Shown here: one piece after another, positions 34,369 to 45,190 of the stretch
How positions within the stretch are numbered: position 1 is the stretch's first letter
Layout of the letters: each line of letters begins with the position of its first letter
Source of the DNA: Desmodesmus armatus
Lineage: Eukaryota; Chlorophyta; Chlorophyceae; Sphaeropleales; Scenedesmaceae
DNA: 64,000 nucleotides
Assembly (NCBI GenBank): GCA_007449985.2
Contig: VIIQ02000259.1
Span: forward strand, 21,994 to 85,993
Direction of reading: 5' to 3'
The notes under the pieces: generated by a model
Database searches by the model: none
Seen by the model: the letters and a program-made list of their open reading frames with translations, nothing else
What the model was told of the DNA's origin: nothing
Made by a program: the position numbers and the translations under genes

Positions 34369-37329
34369 TGCGGATGCTGTGTTGGCAGCTTCTAGCAGCT
34401 GCCGTGTTGCCGCTGCGCCCGGCGGCTGCCGTGCTGCGCTGCGCGGTGGTGGTGCCTGCATGCGGCACTTGCACGCATCAAGGCAGCAAATGAGGCGTTG
34501 CAGGAAGGTTCCAAGCAGTTGCTCCAAATAATGGCCGGGAAAAGGGGTGGGGAAGGGGCATGCGAGCGTGTGGGCGTAGGCAGCGATCCAGCCTTGTCGT
34601 CAGGTTTTTGCTCCTTACAGCCTTGTCATGCAGACAGCAGGCAGTGTGTCCCTTGGAGATGGTGTTTGGGTTTTGGGATTGTGCTGCAGGGAACTCCCCT
34701 TTCAGCAGTTTTGCTCACTTCTTGGTGTGTTGTTTTTTCCTGCGGCAGCGTTTGCATGCCTTTTTCTTGTGTGCCTTGTGCCTTTTTGCACCACAAAGGT
34801 CTCTCGTGTGTACATTTAGTTTGTGTATGCTGTACCATAGTGTGGTCCCGATCACACGTATGCTGCATTTCAGACATTTCGGGCATTGCGTTGCGGGGTA
34901 TTGTGTGAGTGTTGGGTGTTGTGGCAGTGAGCAGTTAGAAGCTGTGGCGCAGTTGTGTCTCACAGTTGGTTCCTGCCTCCACTGTGCTGTAGGTGCGCAT
35001 GCTGCTGGTGGTGCGTTGGTGTATTGCACCAGTATGGGCATGCTCGAGTTCCATCTGCCTGCACGTTGCCTCTTTTTGCAGTGCTGTTCCCCACAGCGTG
35101 TGTGTTGTGGCATCATCAAGCTGTGTGGTCAGCTGGCTGCAGACACACTCGTCATTTCACTTTGATTGCCAGCAGACCACACAGCAAGCAGCATGATGCT
35201 GTTTGCTGCGCAGACAGCTATGGTGTGTGCCCCAGCAGCACCTGGTGCGAACAGTACCAGTGTCAAATGCTGAAGGTATGCACCGCGCATCATGCTAGTC
35301 ATGTCTGTCGCTTAGGTCAGATGGGCTTAGGTCTAGAAGGAGTTGCACTAGGCGTGTGTGTGTGTGTGTTGCATGCTTTGTCCTGCATCATCCCAGGTGC
35401 ATGCAGCAATCGACGGAGTCCATGTTAGAGGCCAAGCATGTCTGTCGGTCTGTGCGTCTGGCATCTCACATCTGTGCGTGTCATGGTTCTGTGTGTGTGG
35501 GGTCTCACACCTGTGCGCGTCATGGTACACACCGTTACTTTTAGTGATGGTCGTCAATTATCCAAGCTTGTCTGTCGCAAGGTTGGGAGGCACATGGCAC
35601 CCCCCGGCCCGAGCCACGTGCCATGTGCATTTTGCTGGTGTTAGGTGTACTGCTGTCATGTTGCTGGTGGCTTACACCGCACTGACATCTTTCACACCGT
35701 GTGTCAGGCGCCCAGCCTTGAAGGGAGGGTGAGGGCTGGCTAACACCACTCGCTACACCACTGGCAGCAGCACTTGCTAGTGGCGGCACACCCATAGTGT
35801 GCTGCATTTTTCGTGTGCATGCAGACCTGACCAACACTAGCAGAGGGACACATGTTGGTTGTTGAGCCCTCCCTTGTAGGGCCTGGCTGGTATGTGCATC
35901 TGGCTGTCAGGTGCTGCTAGTCGGGTTTGTCGGTTGCTTGCAGCGGCGGTGAGACAGGCTCTTGCTTTCTTGCTGGCAGCCTTTGTGCTTTTTGCCTCCT
36001 TATGATATGGAACTCAGGGAGTAGGTCAGGTTTTGGCGGGGGCAGTCGTAGAATGTGACGGTTTAGGGCGTAGGTAGCGGTGTGTGTGGTTGGCGGGGGG
36101 TATAGGTAAGCTGTGCGTGTGGCGGGGTTGTTCCGGGGGTTGTGTTGTTGATGCGTTTTTGCATGTATGTACAGCAGCAGGGTCCTGAAAAGCCTTGTGC
36201 AGTTTTGTTGACCTATTCGGGATGTTGAGCAGTGGGCAGCACGGAGGTAGTGCCTGCTGCCAATGGTCGCGCACTCATGCTCGACCATACCATCGCTGCT
36301 TGGGTGACAGTGGAAGGCCCTATGCATCTGCATGGACCCTTGGCTTTGCTGTTGTGATTGGCGACAGTCGTGACATGTGTCCAGATAAACGGAGTTTGCC
36401 TTTGTGGCCTGCCGTTTGGCGCGGGTCAGCAAGCTTGCAGTGAAGGGGGCACGGATATGTAGGGCATGTATGTGTTGACGCAGATTGGAGTGCTTGTGCT
36501 GAGTTGTTAGTGAAGCAGTCTGCGGCAGTTGCAGCTGTTGCCAGCTGCTGTCGTCAGTGGCTTGGTGGTATCACTCTTTTTGCAGGTGTTTGTTTTTTGG
36601 AACCTGTGGGTGTTGTTGCAACTGCCCGTGCCCTTTTGTGCGACCACCCAAGTGGTTGTGAGCAATGCTGACAAGCGTTGCAGGTGACAGTGCAATCAAA
36701 GGGAGAGGGCTGTGTGCGTTCGTATTGCGCGAGTGTGTTCTTGTTGCACTGCCAGCGTGTCACTGTTTCCGGCACGGACTGATACTGTGATTTATGCAGC
36801 ATGTGGTTTTTGCGCACATACCTCCAGCCAATGTGCAGCGGCAGCCAGCAAGCTACAGTCGCACGGGCCACTGCTCACCAAGCTGTTGCCTTGCCAAGCT
36901 GTTGCACTGCGCAATGCAGGCACTGTTGCGCCTTTGTGTGCTATCTGCCTCCTGTTGTTTGTGCAGCGTTTGCTGGCTGTGGACTGTGAGTTTTGCCCGC
37001 CCAAACTTGCTTATCGCTTGTGCATGCTACCCATGCCAGTTTGGGGGTCGGCAGAGTCGCTTCTGAGTGTGGGGGTGGGCAATTCGTGATGAGTGCCGTG
37101 CATCAATGCACGTTCTGCGTAGGGCGCACGTGCTGCGGCAGTGGTGTTTATGTCTGCATATAGCTGCAGCCATCCTCTCTGAAACCAATGTGTGTGGTGA
37201 GCTGTGTGTTGGGGGAGTGAGAGTGGTGGCTGCCTTGCACCTGTCGGTGTGTGGGGCTGGCGGGCTTGCAGGCCAAGTATTGTATTGTGTTAGAGCGCGA
37301 CGAGGGCTCCAAGTTGTTCAATCCAAGTT
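34369..37329 (+). other. Long gene-free G+T-rich stretch downstream of SDP1
   Basis: No exon is supported over about 3 kb. The + strand is strongly G+T-rich with many (GT)n stretches, as in the SDP1 introns, until an abrupt change near 37330. It contains a two-copy ~42-base repeat at 35458-35532 (CTCACA(C/T)CTGTGCG(C/T)GTCATGG core). No TGTAA was seen. It is probably a long 3' region of SDP1, or a non-coding transcript. Confidence 0.35.
35458..35532 (+). repeat. Short minisatellite, two ~42-base copies
   Basis: The segment CTCACATCTGTGCGTGTCATGG recurs with few changes as CTCACACCTGTGCGCGTCATGG about 42 bases later, with GT-rich spacers. It lies in the gene-free stretch after SDP1. Confidence 0.6.
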
Positions 37330-38498
37330 TAACTGCGAGTGGAAAAGAAAGATCTAAAGCACCTTTGGTCCAGATCTTGCCCATGCAGAGTTGTAGTCAC
37401 GTGTGTAGCAAAACTGTCAACTGCCACTGAAACCTCTTCAAGTTGTACCATAAGTTTGTCCAAAGGCCACTTGTTGCAATTACAACAGGAAGCAACAGAC
37501 ACTCTCCCTTCAGACCACCCAGACATACTGTACAGCACAGATACATGCCAGCCAACACTGTTACTGTTGCCGTTGCATGGTTCAGGCGCGGCCTCAACAC
37601 CCCGTAGGCCTACACTCCCTAGGGAGCCAACTTACACAAGCACTGGAGCACACTGGGCATCTAGGCAAGACTCAAGCCATCCACTTGTCAGCAGTAACAC
37701 GCCTGCACAATTGCTGACAGCTGCAAGACCTCTGTCCCACGACCCAGATAACGATTGTTTATTCACTCATAGACATAACCAATTTCAGACAACAATGGTG
37801 GCATCAACACGCTCCAGACGTCAGCCGCAGACAAGTTTTTGTGCAGGACGGCACACTCTGTGCAGCTGCACTGCAGAGGAAGGTCAGCCTTGCTGATAAG
37901 AGTCCTGCACAGACAGGGTCCACGCTAATGCGCATCAGCAACCTCTGCAAACGCTTTGCAGATGACATGCCTAGAGGCCATGTCACATTTGCAGATAACA
38001 ACTTCAAAAGTAGTCCACAATGGGCTTCCTGTCATACCAAAACCCCACATGGGGTAGTGCACTTCTCCTCCCCAGCAGACAGACAGCAAAACTGAAGCAC
38101 CACATCAACTGATGTGTATGTGCCTCCACAGTTGGCAAAGAGCCATCCAAGCCAGTGCATATGAAACAAGGTAGTCCCAGTCACTCAACCCAACCGAAGA
38201 CAGGGTACGAACCTGGTTGGACACATGAAACAGCCACACCTGCACCCCCATGTTGCAAGTCAGGCATACAACTTGCTTATTGCCCAAACACAATTCGCTG
38301 TTGAAAGGTTTCAGCACTTGCCCATCCTGCAATACTCTCCACCTGTGCCTGGATCATTTCAGGCGTGGCCGCCGTCTGCAGCACAACAAACGAAAGCAGG
38401 CGCACTGACCCAACGCCAAGCGCAGCAATATCCTGCTCCAAGCTGCAACAGGAACCCCGATATTGGCTCTCTCCTCGGCAAGCATGCTGCCATGATCA
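37330..38498 (-). other. Probable 3' region of the P450 gene
   Basis: The + strand becomes A+C-rich at about 37330, matching the leftward P450 transcript. Two TTACA motifs (TGTAA on the minus strand) at 37632-37636 and 37480-37484 are candidate poly(A) signals. A 185-codon + strand open frame (37339-37896) has no recognisable domain and opposes the skew. Confidence 0.4.
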
Positions 38499-41400
38499 TC
38501 AACGAGACGCGATCGCCGCTGTGCGTGCTGCTGCCGACGACTGCTGCTGCGCTGCCTGGCGCCGCTGCACCCGCACCGGCACACCATACTTGGGATGAGC
38601 AGTCACACTCATCAGCACCTCCTCCGGCTTGTCTCCTGCGTACTTGAACTCGAATTGCCGGTAGATCATCGACATGATCGTCTTCGCCTCCAGCAGCGCA
38701 AACTTCGACCCGATGCAGTCGCGAGGTCCACGTGAGAACGGCATGTAGGAGTACTGCGACACGTGCTGAGCAGGTCCGTCAGCATCCAGCCAACGTTCGG
38801 GCTTGAACTCGGCAGCATCAGGTCCCCACACGGCCTCGTCCATGTGTTGGATGTACGGGCTGACCAACAGAACCTTCTCACTGACGTTGTAGCCCGCCAG
38901 AGTGGCGCCCTTGGGGCCATAGCGGGCCAGCACGCCGACTGGGGGCCTGACACGCAGCGACTCCTGCACAGCAGCAGGAGGGAGATAAGGCGTGCACCAG
39001 GTCAGCACTGTACATTCTGCATTTGTTGGCATCGTGCGGCTGAACAGCACCAACATAGAAATGACAAACATCCAGCAGTCGACGCACAAATACTGTCACT
39101 GTTTTTGATGGTTCTGCCAGCGCTGCGGCACTGCACTCGGGATGCCAAGCTAGCTTGCAAGACAACTGCAGCGCTGCTCTGAACGGGCAAACATCTGATA
39201 TGGTGCGCATGTCGTAGTACCTTGAGCACAGCGTTGAGGTAGCGCATCTCTGAGAGCTGCTGGTAGGAGGGCTGTGTGCCTGGGCCCATCACCCGCAGTA
39301 CCTCCTCCACCAGCTTGGCCTCTGCCTCAGGGTGATTCATCAGGAACCACATGGTCCAACCAATCAGGCTGGCTGTGGTGTCATGGCCTGCGAGCAGAAG
39401 CACGGGGCTAAACAGGGCGCATAGTGTGTCAATGATAATGGCGAGCACATGCCAGCACAAAGTGTATGCCAGTGGCCGCTAGCTGTACCGTGGGGTGCAG
39501 CATGCAGCTTTACGTGGCTCGTCAAATCAGACCTTTACACCCAGTTGGTATGGCCCTGTTCACCTATGGCTGTGACACGTCAATATAGTGCTATCATGCA
39601 GGGTCCGCTGGCGCACATGCTCACTGACGACCTACCTCACATGCCGCCCACTTGCAATACGCCTTATGAAGTTCAACTGGCATGCGTCTCATGTACGATG
39701 CAGCACAAACGGCATGCCAGCCTCAAGCTGCTGATTCTCGTGACATACCTGCTGCAAAAAATGTCTTCATTTGTGACATCAGAACCTGCAGGTCAACTCC
39801 AGCACCGTCAGCCCCCTGCTGCTGACTCAGCTTCACCGCCAGAGTGAGAATATCCTTGCTGTCCTGCATCACTGCCTCTGTTGCAGCAGCTGAGGCCATA
39901 GGGCAGCCAGCAGCCTCACTGCTGCTCCCCTGCCCGCTGTTACTGCTGGTACTGCTGGTACTGCTGGTACTGCTGGTACTGCTGGACTGACTGCTGCTTG
40001 AATGGATGCCAGGGATGGGGCACTTGTTGCCAGATGGGCTGGAAGCTCTGCTAGGTTGACCAGACAGCAGGAGCTGCTGCTCCTCAGCAGACACTGCGAT
40101 GCCCATGTCTCCAAGGCGCTTGAGCAGGATAGGCAGCAGCTGCTTGTCATACTCTGCCTGGAGCCGGGTGGTCTTCTCCTTGTTCCAGGGCAGGTTCTTC
40201 ATCCAGTTGCTGCATGACAAACCAACACACGTGGCAGCACAAGGTACAGCACCAGCAATGCATGAGGGTGGGTGGTGATCCTTGCTGACAGGCTGCGAAT
40301 AAGTGCAACAAAGCAGCATGCCCAAGCATTCAAGCTGTGCCACAAGCTATGTCCGTGGCACGGAACACACAGGTGCACTACCCGGTTTCACCCAGCAGTG
40401 CTACCCCGGCAGTGCTATCATACAATGAACCACCATGCATGTGCAACATGCCTGTTGAGCATGCATGCCCTAGGGCAGCCCCAGAAACCTGATGTCAATT
40501 GCATGTGAAATGCATTGATGCTTACATAAGCCTTGGGGTTAAAAGGCACCTTGTAACAGGTCCACCAACAGCAATGAATCTCTGCGCCTTGCATCAGGCT
40601 ACCCAGGTAGACCCCACTCACATTGGCACGTTGTCCACATAGTAGGCCACATGCCGCCCCACAGCCTCGAAGGCAGTCCACAGGCCGGCGGCCTTGTCAC
40701 TCTGCAACAGGTTGACCTCCTCACCAAAGCCAACCTGCACAGCACAGCAGAGCACATAGTACAACGCAGCATGTTGCTGTAGTTTGTCCTCAATGGTGCA
40801 GGTGATGACTCATCAGTGAGTGTGATGACCCTGGTGGTGCTATAGCTGACCGTCGCAACACCCATGGCGGGCCAAGAAAATGAAAAATGCCATGTCACTG
40901 CAAACAAAACCTTTTCACTGACTCAGTTTGTGCTCAACACAACCGTGCAGCAGCCCCAGCCCTTTCCCTCATCCCACCCACCTTGCAGATGACCTCAAGT
41001 GTTGTGAGGATGGCCACCAGGTGCATCTGCACCACCTCCTGTTGGTCAGCCTTGCGCCCCAACAGGTCGACTAGGTTCTGGGCACAGCCCACCACACCAG
41101 GGTAAGCAGACTTGAGAAAGCTGGAGCTGAAACCTGCAGAACCCAGCAGCCAAGTTTGACAAACAGACGAAGCAGGGTACAGCATGGCCATCAGTTGGGC
41201 AGGGTGACAATGCTGTTTTGCAAGTTTTCGTTTGAAGGGAACAAAACTAGCATTTTCATTTGCAACCCTACTCAGCTGCAACGGCATAATTCCAAATGGT
41301 GTGACTGACCTAGCCGCCATGACTTGAAAACCTTTCGGCTGAAACAGCAGCTGCCTTAGTGTTTACCTCACCCAGCAGAAAACACAAGGAAGCGGGAACA

Positions 41401-42789
41401 AGGCTGCTGCCGGCTGACGGGCAGTGAGGCATATGTACTGCAACTGCAGCATACACCTACCTGGGTTGAAGGCATCTCGCTGTGACTTCCAGACATGCCC
41501 CTCTGTCAGGAGCATGCTCTCAGGGCCCACAATGGGCAGCAAGTCACCATAGCGGGGTGACTTGGGGTACTGCCTCACTTCATACACCTGCAGAAAGCAC
41601 AGGAAATGATGGCGGTTGGTGCTACTTGCTAGCATGATAGGCCAACTGATGCCAGCTGGACGGGGGTATAACCGCAGCATGCTTTATGCTGCCTGGAACT
41701 TCCCTAAAGATCTGCTGAACCCTGCAAACTGTGCTGATGCCGACACGTGCTTGTACGCTTCTTGTTCCTGCACTATCCAGCAGGCAGCACACGCGCCACT
41801 GCTAGCAGCAGCTAGTGGCTGCTAATGTAAATCAGCAACACTGCTGCCTGCTTGCTCCCTGATTTGTGACCGGATCAGCACACTCGTTCCTGGGACGCTG
41901 TGGCTGCTGCTGCCCTGCAATCACATGCAGGTACAGCCACTGCTGCTTACTGCTTCCACCACAATCCGTCACTACCTGCTGTCACCAGCCTACTGACCTC
42001 TTTGATAGCCTCTGGGTCTGACACAATGACCACGCTGGGATTGTTGGGCAGGCGGAACTCAAAGAAGGGCCCATACTCACGCCTCCACTTGAGCATGAGG
42101 CTCTCAAACTGCACCCCTGAGGCCAGGTGCCCCATCATAGGTAGCATGTGGCCCATCCCCAACATTGTGGGTGGACTGGGGGGCTGCAGGACAGGACAGG
42201 TTGAGAGGTCACACGGGGGGGGGGGGGGGTGTTGGAAATATGCTGCGGTGATGGAGTGTGTTTGGGTCTGCTCAGAGCTGTGGGAATGCTTTTTAAATGG
42301 TATTCAGAATGCATGCGAGGCAAGTTGCGCTTTGCTCTGCTCTGCTGCCGGTTTCATGCCGTGCGTGGCAACCAGCCCAAGGACCCACCTCGACAACCTT
42401 CATGCCCTGCGGTGAGCCAGGCTGCTGTTGCCCCACGTGATTGGTGACCTGATCAGCGCCACGTGCGACCCTGGGCACCACCCTAGCTGCTGTGCATGGC
42501 CTGCAGCACACAATTGTGTTTCACCACTGGTGGGGCCGCCTGCTGTTGTGGCTGTGTGGGCCCATTCTGAGCCATGATGTGGTTGCAGGTGCAATGCATG
42601 CGTTGATGCTCACCTGGGCTGTCCACAACGCGCCTTGTGCTGTCCTGGGCTTGTACAGAATTGATGCAACTGCAGTCCCATGTTTCCAGACTGGAAGTGT
42701 GTGTGCAGGCGCGCTGGAAGTACTTCCAAAATCAAAGCATCCGCAGATAAAGGCGACGTGTGTCTCTGCAAGCGGCGTAGATAAGACAT
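38499..42789 (-). CDS. Cytochrome P450 with a transit-peptide-like N-terminus
   Basis: Nine exons join in phase on the minus strand (42614-42789, 42389-42500, 41998-42183, 41461-41587, 40982-41133, 40622-40734, 39749-40209, 39221-39387, 38499-38963), giving 652 aa. P450 signatures appear in order: an N-terminal PPSPPTMLGMGHML hinge, HVWKSQRDAFNPGF (C-helix), the I-helix KTFFAAGHDTTAS (~residue 443), the K-helix ExxR in ESLR (Glu499), FKPERWL, and the haem loop FSRGPRDCIG with Cys581. About 95 extra residues precede the hinge. They are rich in Arg, Ser, Thr and Ala and lack a hydrophobic anchor, suggesting import into the chloroplast (inference). A Ser/Thr insert from a 9-base repeat lies before the I-helix. 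Substrate and CYP family are not assigned. Divergent from the CIA2 gene, with 150 bases between the ATGs. Confidence 0.92.
39941..39985 (-). repeat. Nine-base tandem repeat inside a P450 exon
   Basis: Five exact copies of TACTGCTGG on the + strand encode a repeating Ser-Ser-Thr block on the minus strand, just before the I-helix exon. The length should be polymorphic between strains and probably lies in a surface loop. Confidence 0.9.
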
Positions 42790-42939
42790 GGGAAGTGGTG
42801 ACAAATGTTGTGTGACCAGGTGTTCAATCACTTCATTACGCCCCCGTGTACGCTGCCTTCACCAGGCTTTGCAGCTGCTGTGTTATCTGGATGTGCTCAA
42901 CAGTCCGTCTGCCTTGGTACCGTACTCCAGCAAGTTTCC
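42790..42939. promoter_or_regulatory. Short bidirectional promoter between P450 and CIA2
   Basis: Only 150 bases separate the two proposed start codons of the head-to-head genes. The region must hold both 5' UTRs and core promoters unless further upstream exons exist on either side. No TATA box is evident. Co-regulation is possible but not shown. Confidence 0.45.
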
Positions 42940-44064
42940 ATGGACCAGCTGATCAACCCCAACCCAGTGGTGCATGCCCGCAAAGCTAGGGTCCACAAGG
43001 TGGGTTATGGGCTCCTGTCAGTTGTGATCACACTTATGTGGCGGTTTTGGTGTGCTGACTGACTGTAACACCCTCCTGCACCCCTGCATTGCAGGAGGCA
43101 GCTGAACATGATGTGGATGGTCGTGAGCCCATCGATGCAGCAGAGATATTCGAGCACATCCGAGATATCACCGACCCTGAGCACCCATACAGCCTTGAGC
43201 AGCTTAACGTGGTGGAGGAGGAGCTCATCAATGTTAATGATCCTGCAGGCTACGTCAGGTGTGCACCTGCGGCAGCAGATGTCTGCCTGCTGCCGCTGCG
43301 CTCTGCCATGCTGCAGCTGTGGCAGCAGCTGTGCGCCTTGATTAGCGCTGCCGACAGTACATAGCAGTGTTTGCATGTGAGCTTGCATAAGCAGATGCCC
43401 CAACGAAAGAATATGTCTGGGTTGGTTGCAGGGTCATGTTCACTCCCACTGTTGAGCACTGCAGCATGGCGACCCTGATTGGCCTGTGCATTCGCACCAA
43501 GCTCCTGCGTAGCCTGCCACCCCGCTTCAAAGTGGACATTCAGGTAGGTGCATTGCTGCGAGCAGATGCTGCTGATATTGGTGCCTGCGATCAGCATCTC
43601 AAACAATTGAGTGCAAGGTTGCGCGGGTTTATCCTGGGTACTGCTGGCTTCACCATTATGCACAAGCAAAGTACATACTGTCTTTTGGACAAAAGCATGC
43701 ACTCGGGATTGTGGCTTCCTCTCCCCGATGCGCGTGTAGGCTGGGAGTGAGTGGGCAGCGCTGCTAGCAAGGTGGTCACAAATAGCTCACCCACAATGCA
43801 CCAACCCAGGGCTGTCTGGCATGTTACTAATAGGGATGATCACATCACGCTCTTGCACCTCTCACACAAACAAATATGTGCCCGCTGCTTCCTGTGTTGC
43901 AGCTGTCCCCTGGCTCCCACTCCACGGAAGCTGCTGTCAACAAGCAGCTGAATGACAAGGAGCGTGTGCTGGCAGCTCTGGAAAACCCGTCACTGCTGGA
44001 GATGGTCAACCGCTGCTTGATGGGCTCTGCAGCTAATGGCGACATAGCTCCACTGGCGGGCTGA
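42940..44064 (+). CDS. CIA2: MIP18/CIA2 (AE7-like) cytosolic Fe-S cluster assembly factor
   Basis: Four exons (42940-42999, 43095-43258, 43432-43543, 43903-44064) join in phase to 165 aa with a TGA stop. The protein starts [15 protein letters not shown] and contains the family core nearly unchanged: [52 protein letters not shown] with the conserved Cys, [19 protein letters not shown], and [19 protein letters not shown]. The family member (Cia2 in yeast, AE7 in plants, CIAO2B in animals) is part of the targeting complex that delivers Fe-S clusters to cytosolic and nuclear proteins. Length and content match the family. Neighbouring haem enzyme and Rieske oxygenase are not known clients, so no functional link is implied. 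Confidence 0.96.
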
Positions 44065-45190
44065 CCACACACGGCTATGGCTGACCTTGCCATTGCTTCT
44101 CCACTTCCCTTGTATACGCGCGCGCCCCTCTTCAAGTGCTCTGCACTCCATGCACACACAGTACCAGCCATTGGCTGAGCGCATCGCAGCTCTCCACCGT
44201 CCTTTCCAGGACCCGGACACATGCAGACCACAGCAAAAGCACCACTGTTTGGTGTATCACTACCCCGGCTACACATGTCCCAAACCAGCTTGCCAGAGCG
44301 AGCTGCTTTGCGTCGCAGGGCACAAATGTGATGGCACCCGCAGCACTTGCCGGGTGCTGGAAGCAGGGATGCTTGGTGTGCTCAGAATTTTTTTGCCACC
44401 TGCAGCGGCTTGGTGGTGACTGGCAACAAACGCAAGGCAGGGTGCTTGTTTTCAGACTGACTGCAGTCTGATTCAGACTGTGCACAGGTTGTTGTCGTTG
44501 TGGCAGGCCAAAACACCCCTGTTTGACTCATGGCACAATTTGATTGTGGCTGGCGGTAAGTCTGGTGCATGCCTTGTCTTGACTCCTACACAGGACACCA
44601 ACCTTGCGCAGCCGTCTTGGCTGCCTGCGACCGCTGCAGCATTGTTGGCCACCAGTTGCAAGCCAAGTGCGCTTTGCAGCACCGTGTTGTCCCTCTCTGA
44701 CTGGAAGACTTCCAATTCTGAGTTTGTACATCGTGCCTGGGACTTGCAGCCGCTTGGTACCTGTGGTCTTGGCTGCAACTGTCACATAACAGTACTGGAC
44801 TGTATTGCCAGGTCATGAACACGCAGACACGAATGTATCGATGGTCCAAGCAGCAGGGACATTGCAAAGTGTGCGTTTTGCCTGAACATTATCGTCGTCC
44901 CTCACAGCTTTGGGGGAAAACGCACTCAGCATGAGCAATGCTATAGCCTTCGCTTGCTGCGTGAGGAATCGGTGTTAAGGGTCATCGAGCAGATCTCGAT
45001 CGATTTGCACCAGTCTGTCAACGCAGCATGTCTGAGGTTCTTGATATCACCATGCAGCAGTAGTGTGGGTGGGTTGTCCAGCACCCTGGGCCCTGGGCAG
45101 GTGCAGGGGGACTTTATCCCACTAGATAAGGATTGTATTGGCTATACAGTCAGTCTGGTTTCTTAGGGGGACACATCACACAGCTTGACC
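44065..45190 (+). other. Intergenic between CIA2 and the DENN gene
   Basis: About 1.1 kb without a supported exon. The last 300 bases (about 44870-45170) are CpG-richer and less skewed, resembling the other gene-start regions. An upstream coding exon of the DENN gene cannot be excluded: one open frame, 44480-44818, ends shortly before, but it shows no domain and no clear donor joins it. Confidence 0.35.

Noticed and set aside
37339..37896. 185-codon + strand open frame
   Set aside because: Opposes the strand skew of the P450 3' region and has no domain.
44480..44818. 113-codon open frame before the DENN gene as an upstream exon
   Set aside because: No donor and acceptor pair with fitting phase was found, and ATG 45191 begins at the expected uDENN strand.
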